6,718 nt of DNA. Origin: Bacteroidota bacterium (GTDB taxonomy: Bacteria; Bacteroidota; Bacteroidia; Chitinophagales; Chitinophagaceae). Location: assembly GCA_023416995.1 (NCBI GenBank), contig JAEZGI010000052.1, positions 1-6,718 on the forward strand, given 5' to 3'. The notes under the pieces are model-generated. The model had not been told where the DNA came from, made no database searches, and was given only the letters and a program-made list of their open reading frames with translations. Shown in pieces: positions 6,509-6,718 of this stretch. Positions within the stretch are counted from its first letter, which is position 1. Each line of letters starts with the position of its first letter. The translations under genes were made by a program, and so were the position numbers.

Positions 6509-6718
6509 ATGGCTATAATTGTAAACCTCGATGTTATGATGGCTAAACGAAAGATGTCGTTAAACGAGCTATCAGAAAAAGTCGATATCACACTTTCCAA
6601 TCTTTCCATTCTTAAAACCGGCAAGGCCAAAGCCATCCGTTTCTCAACGCTTGAAGCAATATGTAAGGCACTTGACTGTCAGCCTGGGGATATTCTTGAA
6701 TACAGTGCGCCGAAATAA
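6509..6718 (+). CDS. Small Cro/C1-type (YozG-like) HTH transcriptional regulator
   Basis: This is a 69-residue protein consisting of little more than one XRE-type DNA-binding domain (HTH_26 group). The helix pair is SLNELSEKVDI (17-27) and the recognition segment TLSNLSILKTGKA (28-40). It is followed by FSTLEAICKALDCQPGDIL (45-63), the characteristic end of Cro/C1 domains. There is no effector domain. The gene is complete, with its TAA being the last three bases of the window. It starts 3 bases after the DUF2975 stop, and this order is typical of the pair. It probably binds the palindrome before the operon and represses its own transcription. Autoregulation is inferred from the operator position, not shown. 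Confidence 0.93.
   Translation: MAIIVNLDVMMAKRKMSLNELSEKVDITLSNLSILKTGKAKAIRFSTLEAICKALDCQPGDILEYSAPK

Overview
The window looks like chromosomal DNA of a free-living member of the Bacteroidota, most likely a Sphingobacteriia/Chitinophagia-type soil or plant-associated bacterium. The grounds are a moderate GC content by eye, starts without a clear Shine-Dalgarno sequence, a textbook Bacteroidota promoter (TTG, 17 bases, TAnnTTTG) in front of one gene, and protein families common in that group (a GH43 lipoprotein, an AraC regulator beside an aldo/keto reductase, a DUF2975/HTH pair). The genus is an inference and cannot be fixed from this stretch. I see no insertion sequence, CRISPR array, tRNA, rRNA or phage gene. 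No gap between genes exceeds about 155 bases.

Layout. Positions 1-131 hold what is probably the 3' end of a plus-strand gene of unknown function, cut by the window edge. Five genes then lie on the minus strand. In the order of transcription (right to left) they are: a GH43 glycoside hydrolase lipoprotein (5806-4691), a FAD/NAD(P)-binding protein of the NAD_binding_9 type with a TTG start (4587-2866), a cupin protein (2737-2189), an aldo/keto reductase (2105-1101) and an AraC-family regulator (1092-205). At the right, on the plus strand and divergent from GH43, are a four-helix DUF2975 membrane protein (5960-6505) and a small Cro/C1-type HTH regulator (6509-6718), which is complete and ends exactly at the window edge.

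How they may work together. The reductase and the AraC regulator are 8 bases apart and almost certainly co-transcribed. The cupin gene, 83 bases upstream, may be the first gene of the same unit. An 8-base inverted repeat just before the cupin start is a candidate operator for that unit. GH43 and the FAD protein are each separated from their neighbours by about 100 bases or more and are probably independent units. GH43 has no SusC/SusD or other carbohydrate gene in view. The DUF2975/HTH pair is a tight two-gene operon. Its promoter overlaps a perfect 13-base inverted repeat with a 3-base spacer, and a further inverted copy of part of that repeat lies in the short leader, which strongly suggests autoregulation.

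Nothing here is clearly an undescribed system. The most informative signals are the operator architecture of the DUF2975/HTH operon, the palindromes before the cupin and FAD genes, and the TTG start of the FAD gene.
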